Origin: Chryseobacterium tructae
GTDB taxonomy: Bacteria; Bacteroidota; Bacteroidia; Flavobacteriales; Weeksellaceae
DNA length: 64,000 nucleotides
Assembly (NCBI RefSeq): GCF_030409875.1
Contig: NZ_JAUFQR010000001.1
Coordinates: 1,488,001-1,552,000 of the forward strand
Direction of reading: 5' to 3'
The notes under the pieces are model-generated. The model made no database searches. It was not told the origin of the DNA and saw only the letters and a program-made list of their open reading frames with translations. The number at the start of each line of letters is the position of its first letter. Position 1 is the stretch's first letter. The translations under genes were made by a program, and so were the position numbers. Of the stretch, positions 15,965 through 24,797 are shown piece after piece.

Positions 15965-16039
15965 AAGGAAATAATGGTAAAAAATCACTATATTTAGAAT
16001 TATATAAATGATCTGATAAAACTTTAAAACCAATACATT

Positions 16040-17779
16040 ATGTTGAAAACCCCTCATTCAATCAGGAAATTATGGCTTTTTTTTGTCTTAACATCAGTAG
16101 CAACATTTATTCTCACCGGATGTAATGCAAAGCATGATGCGGATCAGATCTTTTACAATGGAGATATCCTCACAATGGCAGGTAAAGAAGCTGCTTATGT
16201 AGAAGCTCTCGTCGTAAAAGATGGAAAAATTGTCTTTGCAGGAGAAAAAGATAAGGCTATGGCTCTTAAAGGAAATAAAACACAGGTAACCGATCTTGCA
16301 GGCCGTACACTGATGCCAGGTTTTATAGATGCCCACGGTCATATTTCGCAATATGGATTTGCTTTACAGATGATCGATCTGCAACCTGAGCCTTACGGAA
16401 AGGTGATGTCAATTCCGCAGCTACAGAAGGTTCTCAGAGATTATATAGCCGAAAATAAAATTCCTGCCGGAACTATGATTGTTGGAAATGGCTATGATGA
16501 TGCTATTATGGAAGAACACCGCCACCCGACAGCTCAGGAACTGGATGAAGTCTCGTCTGTTAATCCAATTTATATAGAACATACTTCAGGGCATATGGGA
16601 GTCGCTAATTCTTTACTGCTGAAAAATATGAATATTACCTATGATACTCCGAATCCTGCCGGTGGAATCATTGGCAAAGATCCTGCCACCAAGCAACTTA
16701 CAGGAAAAATGCAGGAGAATGCCAATATCAATAGCTTACAATATGTAATAACACAGCTTCCGAAACCTGCAGAAAGCGATAAGTACAAATCTTTACTTGA
16801 CGCAGAAAAAGCCTGGTTTGCCGGTGGACAGACCACCATATGCGAAGGACGTGCTGCCCCGGATAATATTGATCATATTATGGATGCAGACAAGAAAGGA
16901 TTGTTGAAAGGTGATTATATCATTATGCCGGATTATGACTTGAATGCCGATAAACTGACACAGTGGAAACAATTCTATAAAAAGTATAATGGCCACATTA
17001 AGATAGGAGGTATAAAAATGACCTTTGACGGCTCTCCACAAGGTAAATCAGCCTGGCTTACAAAACCTTATCTGGTACCGCCGGAAGGAGAAGAGCCAGG
17101 ATTCCGGGGACAACCAATCTATTCAACAGAAGCAGCTTATAAAGGACTTAAAGCTATCTTTCAGCAGGGAATGCAGGTTCATATTCACTGTAATGGAGAC
17201 GCAGCGATAGATGAAGGTCTTAACTTATTGGAACGTCTTAAAAAAGAAAAGCTGCTTACAAAAGATATGCGCTGTGTTCTTATCCATAGTCAGGTATGCC
17301 GTAAAGACCAGGTTCCCCGCTATAAACAGATAGGAATAATGCCAAGCTGGTTTCCTACACATGTTTACCTATGGGGAGACTGGCACCGCTCCAATGTGCT
17401 TGGAGAAGAAAGAGCAAGGAGAATAAGCCCTTTGAAAGAAGGGTTAGATCAGGAAATCCCATTTACCATTCATCATGATTCGCCGGTAACTCCTCCCGAT
17501 TTGATTACTGCGGTATATGCTGCAGTAAACAGAAAAACACGTTCCGGATATATACTGGGGCCAGAATTTCGAATCAGTCCTTATGAAGCCCTTAAAGCAA
17601 TCACGATCAATGCTGCGTGGCAGTGGGGAGAAGAAAAAGAAAAAGGAACGCTGGAGAAGGATAAAAGAGCAGATCTTGTTATCCTGGATAAAAACCCTGT
17701 TAAAGTAGATCCTTTTGCTATTAAGGAAATCCGTGTTATGGAAACTTATAAAGACGGCGTGCAGGTATATAAAAAATAA
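16040..17779 (+). CDS. Amidohydrolase family lipoprotein (YtcJ-like)
   Basis: The 579-aa protein starts with a basic region, a hydrophobic stretch and the lipobox LTGC near residue 28, so it is a lipoprotein exported by Sec. The body is a metal-dependent amidohydrolase of the YtcJ/COG1574 group: DADQIFYNGDILTM start, metal-binding FIDAHGHIS, then HIHCNGDAAID, LIHSQVC and HHDSPVTPP with the catalytic Asp, and the C-terminal GTLEKDKRADLVILD that returns to the small beta sandwich. These enzymes hydrolyse C-N bonds, but the substrate is unknown. The gene is flanked by strong hairpin terminators and is monocistronic. Confidence 0.9.
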   Translation: MLKTPHSIRKLWLFFVLTSVATFILTGCNAKHDADQIFYNGDILTMAGKEAAYVEALVVKDGKIVFAGEKDKAMALKGNKTQVTDLAGRTLMPGFIDAHGHISQYGFALQMIDLQPEPYGKVMSIPQLQKVLRDYIAENKIPAGTMIVGNGYDDAIMEEHRHPTAQELDEVSSVNPIYIEHTSGHMGVANSLLLKNMNITYDTPNPAGGIIGKDPATKQLTGKMQENANINSLQYVITQLPKPAESDKYKSLLDAEKAWFAGGQTTICEGRAAPDNIDHIMDADKKGLLKGDYIIMPDYDLNADKLTQWKQFYKKYNGHIKIGGIKMTFDGSPQGKSAWLTKPYLVPPEGEEPGFRGQPIYSTEAAYKGLKAIFQQGMQVHIHCNGDAAIDEGLNLLERLKKEKLLTKDMRCVLIHSQVCRKDQVPRYKQIGIMPSWFPTHVYLWGDWHRSNVLGEERARRISPLKEGLDQEIPFTIHHDSPVTPPDLITAVYAAVNRKTRSGYILGPEFRISPYEALKAITINAAWQWGEEKEKGTLEKDKRADLVILDKNPVKVDPFAIKEIRVMETYKDGVQVYKK

Positions 17780-17810
17780 TAGATTTCAAATACAAGATAT
17801 TCCGAAGAAA

Positions 17811-17842
17811 CAGCGTTCTGAAATTTTCAGAACGCTGTTTTA
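17811..17842 (+). terminator. Terminator after the amidohydrolase
   Basis: CAGCGTTCTGAAA and TTTCAGAACGCTG pair around a single T and are followed by a T run. Confidence 0.85.
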
Positions 17843-17940
17843 TTTTATAACACTGGGAGATCTAAATGCGAAGAACGCTGAAAAAACTGTAAATTAGCCG
17901 TGGAAAATTAATTGAAAACACATCCTTCGTAATCTATTGT

Positions 17941-18524
17941 ATGTCTAAACTAAAAGCTGTAAGAGAACAGAAAAATCTGACCCAGGAAGAACTTTCAGAA
18001 AAGTCGAAAATTTCTGTCAGAACGATTCAACGAATTGAAGCGGGCACAGAACCGAAAGGACATACTCTGAGAGCATTAGCTCAAGCTTTGGAAATAGAGG
18101 AACTTCGTTGCAGGATATTATCATAATTCCTGATATTAATAATGAGGTAAAGGATGAAAGTATTCCCGAGATGAGGGAAGAACAACAACCTGATATCAAT
18201 TATTCTCTCATTAAAATTATTAATCTTTCCTCCCTATTATTTACTCTGTTGCCCCCTTTGAATATTTTTGTTCCCCTTATTCTGATGTTTACCATGAAGC
18301 AGAGAAATAGTCTGGTTCGTCAGATCATTTCAGTCCAGATGATATGGACAGTGATGGCACCCATTGTATTCATGCTGGGCATCTTTTTAAAGCTCGGAAG
18401 ACAGTTTACTTTGGTTCTTATGATAGTGATTGTACTCTCCAATATCTTTATTATCCTTCGTAACGCTGCTGAGATTGATCGGAATAAGAAATTGTATTTT
18501 AGATTGAAATTCAGCATGATATAA
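17941..18524 (+). CDS. XRE-family regulator with C-terminal membrane domain, split by a frameshift
   Basis: The first frame (17941-18126, 61 aa) is a full Cro/C1 helix-turn-helix (LTQEELSEKSKISVRTIQRIE). It then runs out of frame. The second frame (18108-18524, 138 aa) starts within the same gene and holds an acidic linker and three to four hydrophobic helices. Restoring one base between 18100 and 18108 joins them as EIEETSLQDIIIIPDIN and gives a 194-aa protein, a common flavobacterial layout of HTH plus DUF4870-like membrane helices. The 584-bp length fits one missing base. As written, only a free DNA-binding domain would be made. Confidence 0.7.
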
Positions 18525-18611
18525 AACCTGTCAGGGCTTTGTCGGGTTTTTGTCGGGTTCTTTGTTCATTACAAAACAGATGAAAATCTAATCTTTGTCA
18601 AAAATTTAATC

Positions 18612-20099
18612 ATGACAAATTTTGCTTCATTAGTCCTTCTTTTTTTTACTTTGGTTTTTAATAGTATTCAAGCTCAATTACCAAAAACAGATCCTCTTTA
18701 TCGGACTATTATGTCAAAGGACAGCCTTCTTTTTTCGGTAGGATTTAATGCCTGTAATACTAAACAGACAGAGGCCGTACTCAGTAATAATTTTGAGTTT
18801 TATCATGATAAAGGTGGTTTTTCTGATAAAAAGAAATTCCTCACTGATTTTAAAAACGGCCTGTGTAAAGCTCCGGATATTTACCGTGCTAAAAGAGTTT
18901 TGATAGATAAGAGCACTCAGGTTTTTCCAATGTACAAAGATGGAAAAGTATATGCGGCTGTTCAAAACGGAGATCATCTGTTTTATGAAAAAGAAGGCAG
19001 GCAGGCCGAGAAATTAGTTGGTGAAGCTAAGTTTACCAATTTTTGGCTTTTAGAAAATGATGACTGGAAGTTAGCAAGATCGCTGAGCTTTGATCACCAT
19101 GCTAAAGAAACAATTGATCAAAGATCCGTTTTTAATAACGATCAGGAAATAGAAATTTGGTTGAAAGAAAATAAAATTCCAACACTTGGATTAGGGATCA
19201 TTGACGAGGGAGAGCTGAAACAGATCAAAGTTTTTGGTGATATCAAAAAGGGAAGTCCGGCTCCTTTTAATACCTTTTTCAATGTAGCTTCCCTTACCAA
19301 GCCTGTTACAGCAATGGTAGTATTACGCTTGGTAAGCCTTGGAAAATGGAATTTAGATGAACCTCTTGACTCTTATTGGGTAGACCCGGATATTGCTAAT
19401 AATCCGAAGCATAAAAAGCTTACAACAAGACTTATTCTTTCCCATCAGACCGGTTTTCCCAACTGGAGATGGATGAATGCTGACAAAAAACTCAACTTCC
19501 AGTTTGAGCCGGGAACCCGATATCAATATTCAGGAGAAGGCTTTGAATATCTAAGGCACGCTTTGGAGAAGAAATTCGGAAAAACATTGGACCAGCTTGC
19601 CAAAGAGTTGATTTTTCAACCACTCCAAATGAATGATACCAATTACATCTGGGATCAAAATACGGACGAATCCAGATTTGCAATCGGTTATGATAAAGAA
19701 GGTAAACCTTATCCAACAGAAAAAAATAAAACGGCCAATGCCGCTGATGATTTGCATACAACAATCGGGGATTACGGAAACTTTATGGTCAGTGTGATGA
19801 AAGGAAAAAATCTGAAACCGGAAGTATTTCAAGAAATGATCAAAAAACAGGTGAAAACTAAGGAAAACAAGTACTTCGGACTAGGTTTTGAAATCTATGA
19901 TCTGGGTAATGGTGAATATGGATTATCTCATGGCGGAGCCGATCAGGGGACAAGATGTATTGCTTTTGTATTCCCAAAATCAGGTAAAGGAATTCTGATA
20001 TTTACCAACGTAGATGATGGTTATAAAGTGTATGAGAAGCTGGTTATTCATTATCTTGGTAAAGAAGGAAAAAAAATTGCTGATATAGAGAATAACTAA
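18612..20099 (+). CDS. Secreted serine hydrolase, class C beta-lactamase fold, with N-terminal NTF2-like domain
   Basis: The 495-aa protein has a signal peptide (about residues 1-21, ending SIQA), an NTF2/DUF4440-like domain (about 25-165, with WLLENDDWKLARSLSFDHH) and a beta-lactamase/transpeptidase-like domain. The active-site SxxK is NVASLTKPVTAMV, the Tyr motif is YQYSGEGFEYLRH and the third motif is HGGADQGTR, replacing the classical KTG. This pattern is typical of esterase or D-aminopeptidase relatives rather than antibiotic-resistance enzymes. It is preceded by the short regulator gene, with which it has no overlap. Confidence 0.88.
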   Translation: MTNFASLVLLFFTLVFNSIQAQLPKTDPLYRTIMSKDSLLFSVGFNACNTKQTEAVLSNNFEFYHDKGGFSDKKKFLTDFKNGLCKAPDIYRAKRVLIDKSTQVFPMYKDGKVYAAVQNGDHLFYEKEGRQAEKLVGEAKFTNFWLLENDDWKLARSLSFDHHAKETIDQRSVFNNDQEIEIWLKENKIPTLGLGIIDEGELKQIKVFGDIKKGSPAPFNTFFNVASLTKPVTAMVVLRLVSLGKWNLDEPLDSYWVDPDIANNPKHKKLTTRLILSHQTGFPNWRWMNADKKLNFQFEPGTRYQYSGEGFEYLRHALEKKFGKTLDQLAKELIFQPLQMNDTNYIWDQNTDESRFAIGYDKEGKPYPTEKNKTANAADDLHTTIGDYGNFMVSVMKGKNLKPEVFQEMIKKQVKTKENKYFGLGFEIYDLGNGEYGLSHGGADQGTRCIAFVFPKSGKGILIFTNVDDGYKVYEKLVIHYLGKEGKKIADIENN

Positions 20100-20479
20100 G
20101 TTTTTATATTCAGATCTGGAAGGTTAAATTTTTTTTTTTAAAATCATCTGTATTATGTTGGAAAACGCAATGGTGCAAAGAATTAAAATATCATGTTGTT
20201 TTAAGGTGTAAGAGAATCAAAGATTCTCAGCAAGAAAGATATTTTCAAATGATTCTTTTATATTTTCTAGTAGATCAAACAGATCGCGCATTTTTTTCTG
20301 CTTAATCCGATAAATCTGCGTGATATGAAAAATGAAAACAAAGTTATCCATCAGCTTAGAAAGAATTAATGCAATTGATTCCGTCTTTGCTTCCTTAAAA
20401 GGATAACGGGTTATAAATAAATCTTTGCGTTTTAAAAGCTTAATACTTTAGGAAAAAATAGTAAACTCTCAATACATAA
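20100..20479. other. Intergenic spacer without a gene
   Basis: There is no protein-like frame here. A small palindrome, GAGAATC and GATTCTC, lies at about 20211-20228, and a stretch resembling dispersed flavobacterial intergenic sequence (AATCTGCGTGATATG) follows. Confidence 0.5.
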
Positions 20480-20511
20480 AAAGCCTGTCATTTGTTATGA
20501 AGACAGGCTTT
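20480..20511. terminator. Bidirectional terminator
   Basis: AAAGCCTGTC and GACAGGCTTT form a perfect 10-bp stem just after the stop of the minus-strand lipoprotein gene. Confidence 0.8.
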
Positions 20512-20518
20512 AATATTT

Positions 20519-21064
20519 TTATTTTACCTTTTCCAAAAGATATAATTTGGCACCGGAAAATGCCAGTTTAGGCATCAGGTTACCTTCCAGAACCATCGTC
20601 TTACTGTTAACGTCAATGACTGAAATATAATTATTGGAATTGTATTCAATATAATTTTCTTTTTCCTTAGTGATAGGGTTTTTCCCGAATTCAAGAGAGT
20701 ATTTTACCCAATCTTCTTTATCCGTACTACAATGTACCGGTTTGAACTTTGATTTTTTAGCTTTAAAAATCATCTGGTCAAAGCCACCTGCACATTCAGA
20801 AGAAAATGTACTTTCGGGATTCTGATCCTTGGTAAAATCTTCGAAAGAACCTTTGTAAACGCCGACGACCTTCCATGTTCCGTCTAAACGGTCTTCATCT
20901 ATTTTACCTTTTGCTTTGCTTACTGCCCAGCTAATCCCGTTAACAGTTCCTTTTACAGCTTTATAGCTTAGATTAACAGCTCCCGACACCACTTTAGTAG
21001 CAGTTCTTACCACACAGGAATTCAATACCAGAACAGCCGAAGCCAGAAATATCATTTTTTTCAT
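20519..21064 (-). CDS. Lipoprotein of unknown function (lipocalin-like)
   Basis: The 181-aa protein begins with a lipoprotein signal ending in the lipobox VLNSC (Cys17). An amphipathic stretch (KVVSGAVNLSYKAVKGTVNGI) follows, and then a beta-rich domain that starts LDGTWKVVGVYKG, the pattern of lipocalin-like DUF domains common in Bacteroidota. It has no partner genes and is closed by a strong terminator. No specific function can be assigned. Confidence 0.75.
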   Translation of the reverse strand: MKKMIFLASAVLVLNSCVVRTATKVVSGAVNLSYKAVKGTVNGISWAVSKAKGKIDEDRLDGTWKVVGVYKGSFEDFTKDQNPESTFSSECAGGFDQMIFKAKKSKFKPVHCSTDKEDWVKYSLEFGKNPITKEKENYIEYNSNNYISVIDVNSKTMVLEGNLMPKLAFSGAKLYLLEKVK

Positions 21065-21112
21065 ATTGTCAAATTTTTTGCGAAGATAAGGCTTTCAGTT
21101 TAATGGGGAGTA

Positions 21113-21360
21113 AGGATGGAAGCTGGAAGAGGGAAGCTGGAGGTTATTGAAGAGCAATTAATTGCTGTTCTGTTTTCTTAAGCTCGCTTGCCTGGTTATA
21201 TTGTAAACTGAAAGTTGAACCAAGTTGAAGAGTAACTTCCATCTTCCCTCTTCTAACCTCCTGTCCTCTAATTTAAATTCTATTGGTTAGTTAGTATTAT
21301 AAACCGGAAGTCAAAACTGGTTGAATAGTAACTCCTATCACCCTCCTTCCAATTTCCATA
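21113..21360. repeat. Dispersed palindromic intergenic repeat, copy 3
   Basis: GGAAGCTGGAAGAGGGAAG on one side faces AACTTCCATCTTCCCTCTTC on the other, and a second, weaker pair follows (AACCGGAAG; CTCCTTCCAATTTCC). It matches the arms of the elements at 911-1042 and 3346-3384. No gene is visible between 21065 and 21399. Confidence 0.5.
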
Positions 21361-21399
21361 TTTTTTTCATAAGTTCGTCTATTAAGAAATAATAACCAT

Positions 21400-22017
21400 A
21401 TGACAATCACTGTAGTTCTCTTATTTATTTTCATCATTTTTGCGGTATTGTTCATTGGAATGCTTTCCAGGCCACAACAGGTGAATACATTTTCAGGTAC
21501 AGATTTTCGGACCCAGCCTTTAGATCAGTCAGCCTTTCAGAAAAGAGAAGATTATCTTACAAAGATGGCGAGCAGGCAGCGCACAATAAGTATGATTCTT
21601 TTGGCCTTGATGGTTCTTGGTTTTTCTAGCCCTGTGGTATATGCGTGGTTTGATACTTTACAGTTTAAAGGAATACTAGACAAGGAAAGGTATGAGCTGC
21701 GGATCAGGGATAACAATCTGTTATTGGGCGGAATGCTGGGAATGTGTGGATTATTTTTCTTTATGATTTCATTACTGAAAAGAAAGATGATTCGAAGCTA
21801 TGAGAGTGTCATATTAAGTCTGGATCAAAAAGATTTTGAAAAGATGCTTGAGGTAAACCAATCGATGAATGGAGTAGATCGATTCACCATGTCGCCTCCT
21901 TTTATTATCAGCCAGACTGGAATCTATGTATTTAAGCTGGGGAGAGTGTTGGTTCTTCCATGGCTGGATATTACAGAACTCAAGATAACAGGAGCTCCCC
22001 GGGGAGGCTATTTGTGA
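21400..22017 (+). CDS. Membrane protein of unknown function
   Basis: The 205-aa protein has three hydrophobic helices: one at the N-terminus (ITVVLLFIFIIFAVLFIGML), one near residues 66-85 and one near 110-125 (LLGGMLGMCGLFFFMISLL). The C-terminal 75 residues are soluble and may resemble a PH-like YcxB-type fold, with FIISQTGIYVFKLGRVLVLPWLDI split over residues 168-190. No family name can be given with confidence. It stands alone between a repeat-rich spacer and a convergent lipoprotein gene. Confidence 0.6.
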   Translation: MTITVVLLFIFIIFAVLFIGMLSRPQQVNTFSGTDFRTQPLDQSAFQKREDYLTKMASRQRTISMILLALMVLGFSSPVVYAWFDTLQFKGILDKERYELRIRDNNLLLGGMLGMCGLFFFMISLLKRKMIRSYESVILSLDQKDFEKMLEVNQSMNGVDRFTMSPPFIISQTGIYVFKLGRVLVLPWLDITELKITGAPRGGYL

Positions 22018-22139
22018 GGATGAGAGTACAGGGGAAATTATATTTTTTTACGATATCAGACCGTACGATGTTGAATGTACTGGAAGCGGAGTGTGTTCAG
22101 CGGGGAATATCGACGATTTCATAGTCAAAGAATGTCTGT

Positions 22140-22883
22140 TTATTGCACCCAGCCTCTTACCGTTTCAAAGAAAAAATCATATAGTTTTTTGTCAACATTA
22201 TCCTGATCATGAACCATCATATTATATTCTTTAAAGGCAATAGATAAGGTGATACTATATTTTTTGGAAGTAATTTCAGGCTGAAAAAGTCTGTTCTGGG
22301 ATAGAAAGTCGATATATTGTTGGAACTGTTCTGAGGTGAGCTTTTGATGTTTAGAAATATCAACAGGATTCTTATTTTTATCTTGTGCATGTCGGATATA
22401 GTGAAGAGTGCCATCCTTTTTTATGGTGATGCTTTCCCGATCCCAATCATGATGGTTATAGCGTTGAATATAGAGTGAATCTGCATTTTTGAAATCAATT
22501 TTATAGAATTTTTTAGGTTCTTGATCCTCTTTGATCAGAAAATTCACCTGATCATCGGGAGCCATTAGTTTATATTTTACCTTTGAATAATCGAGACGTT
22601 TATGTAAAGAATCAGGGGTAAAAGAGATAATATTTTGTTTCAGATCATAGCTTCCTGAAGTGAATTCTTCTACGAGATAGTCTCCCTGATCATCCTGATT
22701 ATATACATTAAAAGTATGATCATTATTTAGTTGTAGGATTTCCGTAGAAGTGCAGCAGCCATTGTATATCGGAAGCATAACAGACTGGTCAATATAAGTT
22801 CCGGAAACACGATTGTCTTTACTGCAGCTGTTCAGAATGATTGCTGATAGAATGAGTAGAGCTGTTATTAATTTCATTGGCAT
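22140..22883 (-). CDS. Hypothetical lipoprotein
   Basis: The 247-aa protein has a lipoprotein signal with the lipobox ILNSC (Cys20), followed by a charged, Tyr-rich domain with several predicted beta strands (DHTFNVYNQDDQGDYLVEE; then SYDLKQNIISFTP). It follows the next upstream gene by five bases, so the two are co-transcribed. I do not recognise a family. Confidence 0.6.
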   Translation of the reverse strand: MPMKLITALLILSAIILNSCSKDNRVSGTYIDQSVMLPIYNGCCTSTEILQLNNDHTFNVYNQDDQGDYLVEEFTSGSYDLKQNIISFTPDSLHKRLDYSKVKYKLMAPDDQVNFLIKEDQEPKKFYKIDFKNADSLYIQRYNHHDWDRESITIKKDGTLHYIRHAQDKNKNPVDISKHQKLTSEQFQQYIDFLSQNRLFQPEITSKKYSITLSIAFKEYNMMVHDQDNVDKKLYDFFFETVRGWVQ

Positions 22884-22888
22884 GATAT

Positions 22889-23329
22889 TCAGTGTATAGG
22901 AGGAGATTTAAAGTTTTCAAAAGTATAAATAAGATGGTAATACATTTTGTTTTCCTGATAAGTCTTTCCCATTGGGGTAACCTTTTCACCTTGTAAGAGA
23001 AGTTTCTTTTCAACCTTATTTTTCTGATATTTTTGTAATGAAGGCAGAAGATAAGAAAAACTGGTTGTTTGTCCCTGTTCGTTATCATGAATAAATATCC
23101 ATTCATCAAACCTTTTATTAAAATAACAGGAGAGATTACCCCCAAGTTTCTTTGGTCCGGAATATTTCAGTGTAAACCCTTTTTGAGTTAAAAGACTGTC
23201 TGCATTCATCTTGTTGGGAATAATCTTATACAAGATCTCAGATGGCGTTAAAGTTTGTGCGGATGAAAGAAATATTCCTGAAATTAAAGCAGTAAAGAAT
23301 AATATATTGCATTTCATTTGTTGTTTCAT
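22889..23329 (-). CDS. Hypothetical secreted protein
   Basis: The 146-aa protein begins with a signal peptide (CNILFFTALISGIFLSSAQT). The mature part is short and beta-rich, with KLGGNLSCYFNKRFDEWIFI, and has no recognisable domain. It is the first gene of a two-gene unit with the lipoprotein gene five bases downstream. Confidence 0.55.
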   Translation of the reverse strand: MKQQMKCNILFFTALISGIFLSSAQTLTPSEILYKIIPNKMNADSLLTQKGFTLKYSGPKKLGGNLSCYFNKRFDEWIFIHDNEQGQTTSFSYLLPSLQKYQKNKVEKKLLLQGEKVTPMGKTYQENKMYYHLIYTFENFKSPPIH

Positions 23330-23421
23330 ATTGATTTTAGGTTTGTCACTTTTTAAATGTACACATTATTGTATTGATTTCATTACCTCTATTTTTTGTA
23401 TTTTTAAAAATAAGATTAATA

Positions 23422-24681
23422 ATGATGAAAATATTTCCTTTTATCATGCTGTTTTTGCTAGTATATTCCTGTTCTCCTAAGATGTTCAGGCTTGCTACTC
23501 CGGATGATAAAGCCAATTTTGGGATTTCAAACCCCTCTAAAGCTCTATTCTTTATTGAAAATGAAAAAATGGCAGCACCGGAAGATCGCATCAGTGATCA
23601 TAAGGAAATCGCAGACAAGCTTTACAAGCAATTAGGAGGTGCTACAGATAGACTTATGGTCGCCAGAACCAATGCAAAAACGTTCAAGTTCTCTAATGGA
23701 ACTACAACTTGGTTTGTTGATATTCAAAACTTTCCAAAACGGACAGCTATGATTTTATTTGATGGAAAAAACGAACCTGTGATCGAGTACAATCCCAAAA
23801 ACTATGAACGCCTGGTTATAAGATATCTGTTTGAAGATTTGAAAATGAAGCAGAGATCCGAAAGGGAGAATCAAGCAGCCAGAAAAGAAGCATCAGACAA
23901 CTGGAATTCTATGGAAGCTGTTCCTTTTACACCCGATCAAAAATATGCAGATCGGATTATTAATCACAGCAATACCGTTTATTATCCTTTATTAAACTTT
24001 GAAGATGGAGGAAATTGTAACGGGCAGTTTCGAAATATCATCTATTTGGATGAAAAGGAGGAAAAGATAAGCTATACCGCAGATCTTACCTATAGAAACG
24101 GGAAAATGCTTGAGTATCTGTATTCACGGGAAGGAATGAAAAGTGTACAGAAATATTACCTCAATACAGTAGGGTTATTAGATTCTATTGTAACTTCCGA
24201 AAATGGGAAAAGAGAAATGAAACTTAATTTCAAATATCTGCCGGATCGGTTTGTCATTCATTCCAGCTATGGTTCCAGAGAAGAGTTCCATCTCAATACA
24301 AGAGGGCAGGTGGATATAAAATATGATTTCGATAAAAAGAACACAGTCACTAAAGAAATTCATTATACTTATGATAACCTTGGTAGAGTTTTAAAAGAAA
24401 AAAGTATTTACAATGGAGAATCCCCTACTACCAATACTTATCAATATGATTCTGATACAAAAAAGATGTATTCAAAATTGACCATTCAAGGAAAAGAAGG
24501 GAAAATACTTTCTGAAAATAAAGCTCAGATCATTGATGGAAAACAAATATTTACGGTTATTGCTGATGGAAAAGTTCAAAACAAATCCGTTTCAACACTC
24601 AATAGCAATTGTGAAGGAAAAGTTATTACCTACGACAGCAGTGGGAAAGTAATATCTGTAAGCATTCAGAAAAGAAGATGA
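23422..24681 (+). CDS. Lipoprotein with C-terminal YD/RHS-like repeats
   Basis: I chose the ATG at 23422 (MMKIFPFIMLFLLVYSC) because it gives a standard lipoprotein signal with Cys at position 17; the longer frame starts in an unlikely leader. The mature protein of about 400 residues has no known catalytic domain. Its second half carries degenerate YD-type repeats (YLYSREGMKSVQ, then YTYDNLGRVLKEKSIYNGE, then TYQYDSDTKK), as in cell-surface RHS proteins. It is likely displayed at the outer membrane. A strong terminator separates it from the GTPase cluster. Confidence 0.65.
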   Translation: MMKIFPFIMLFLLVYSCSPKMFRLATPDDKANFGISNPSKALFFIENEKMAAPEDRISDHKEIADKLYKQLGGATDRLMVARTNAKTFKFSNGTTTWFVDIQNFPKRTAMILFDGKNEPVIEYNPKNYERLVIRYLFEDLKMKQRSERENQAARKEASDNWNSMEAVPFTPDQKYADRIINHSNTVYYPLLNFEDGGNCNGQFRNIIYLDEKEEKISYTADLTYRNGKMLEYLYSREGMKSVQKYYLNTVGLLDSIVTSENGKREMKLNFKYLPDRFVIHSSYGSREEFHLNTRGQVDIKYDFDKKNTVTKEIHYTYDNLGRVLKEKSIYNGESPTTNTYQYDSDTKKMYSKLTIQGKEGKILSENKAQIIDGKQIFTVIADGKVQNKSVSTLNSNCEGKVITYDSSGKVISVSIQKRR

Positions 24682-24726
24682 CAGGATATGATGCTTCTTG
24701 ACTGTTGATCTATAATTGCATACTCT

Positions 24727-24764
24727 AACTGCGCGCCATTTTCGAAAGAAAATGGCGCGCAGTT
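24727..24764. terminator. Bidirectional terminator between convergent genes
   Basis: AACTGCGCGCCATTTTC and GAAAATGGCGCGCAGTT make a perfect 17-bp stem with a GAAA loop and a following T run. Confidence 0.9.
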
Positions 24765-24797
24765 TTTTCAAACGATAAAGCTTCCTGAAATATTTGC

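Noticed and set aside
18612..20099. Antibiotic-resistance class C beta-lactamase
   Set aside because: The third active-site motif is HGG instead of KTG and there is an additional NTF2-like domain, so an esterase or peptidase relative is more likely.
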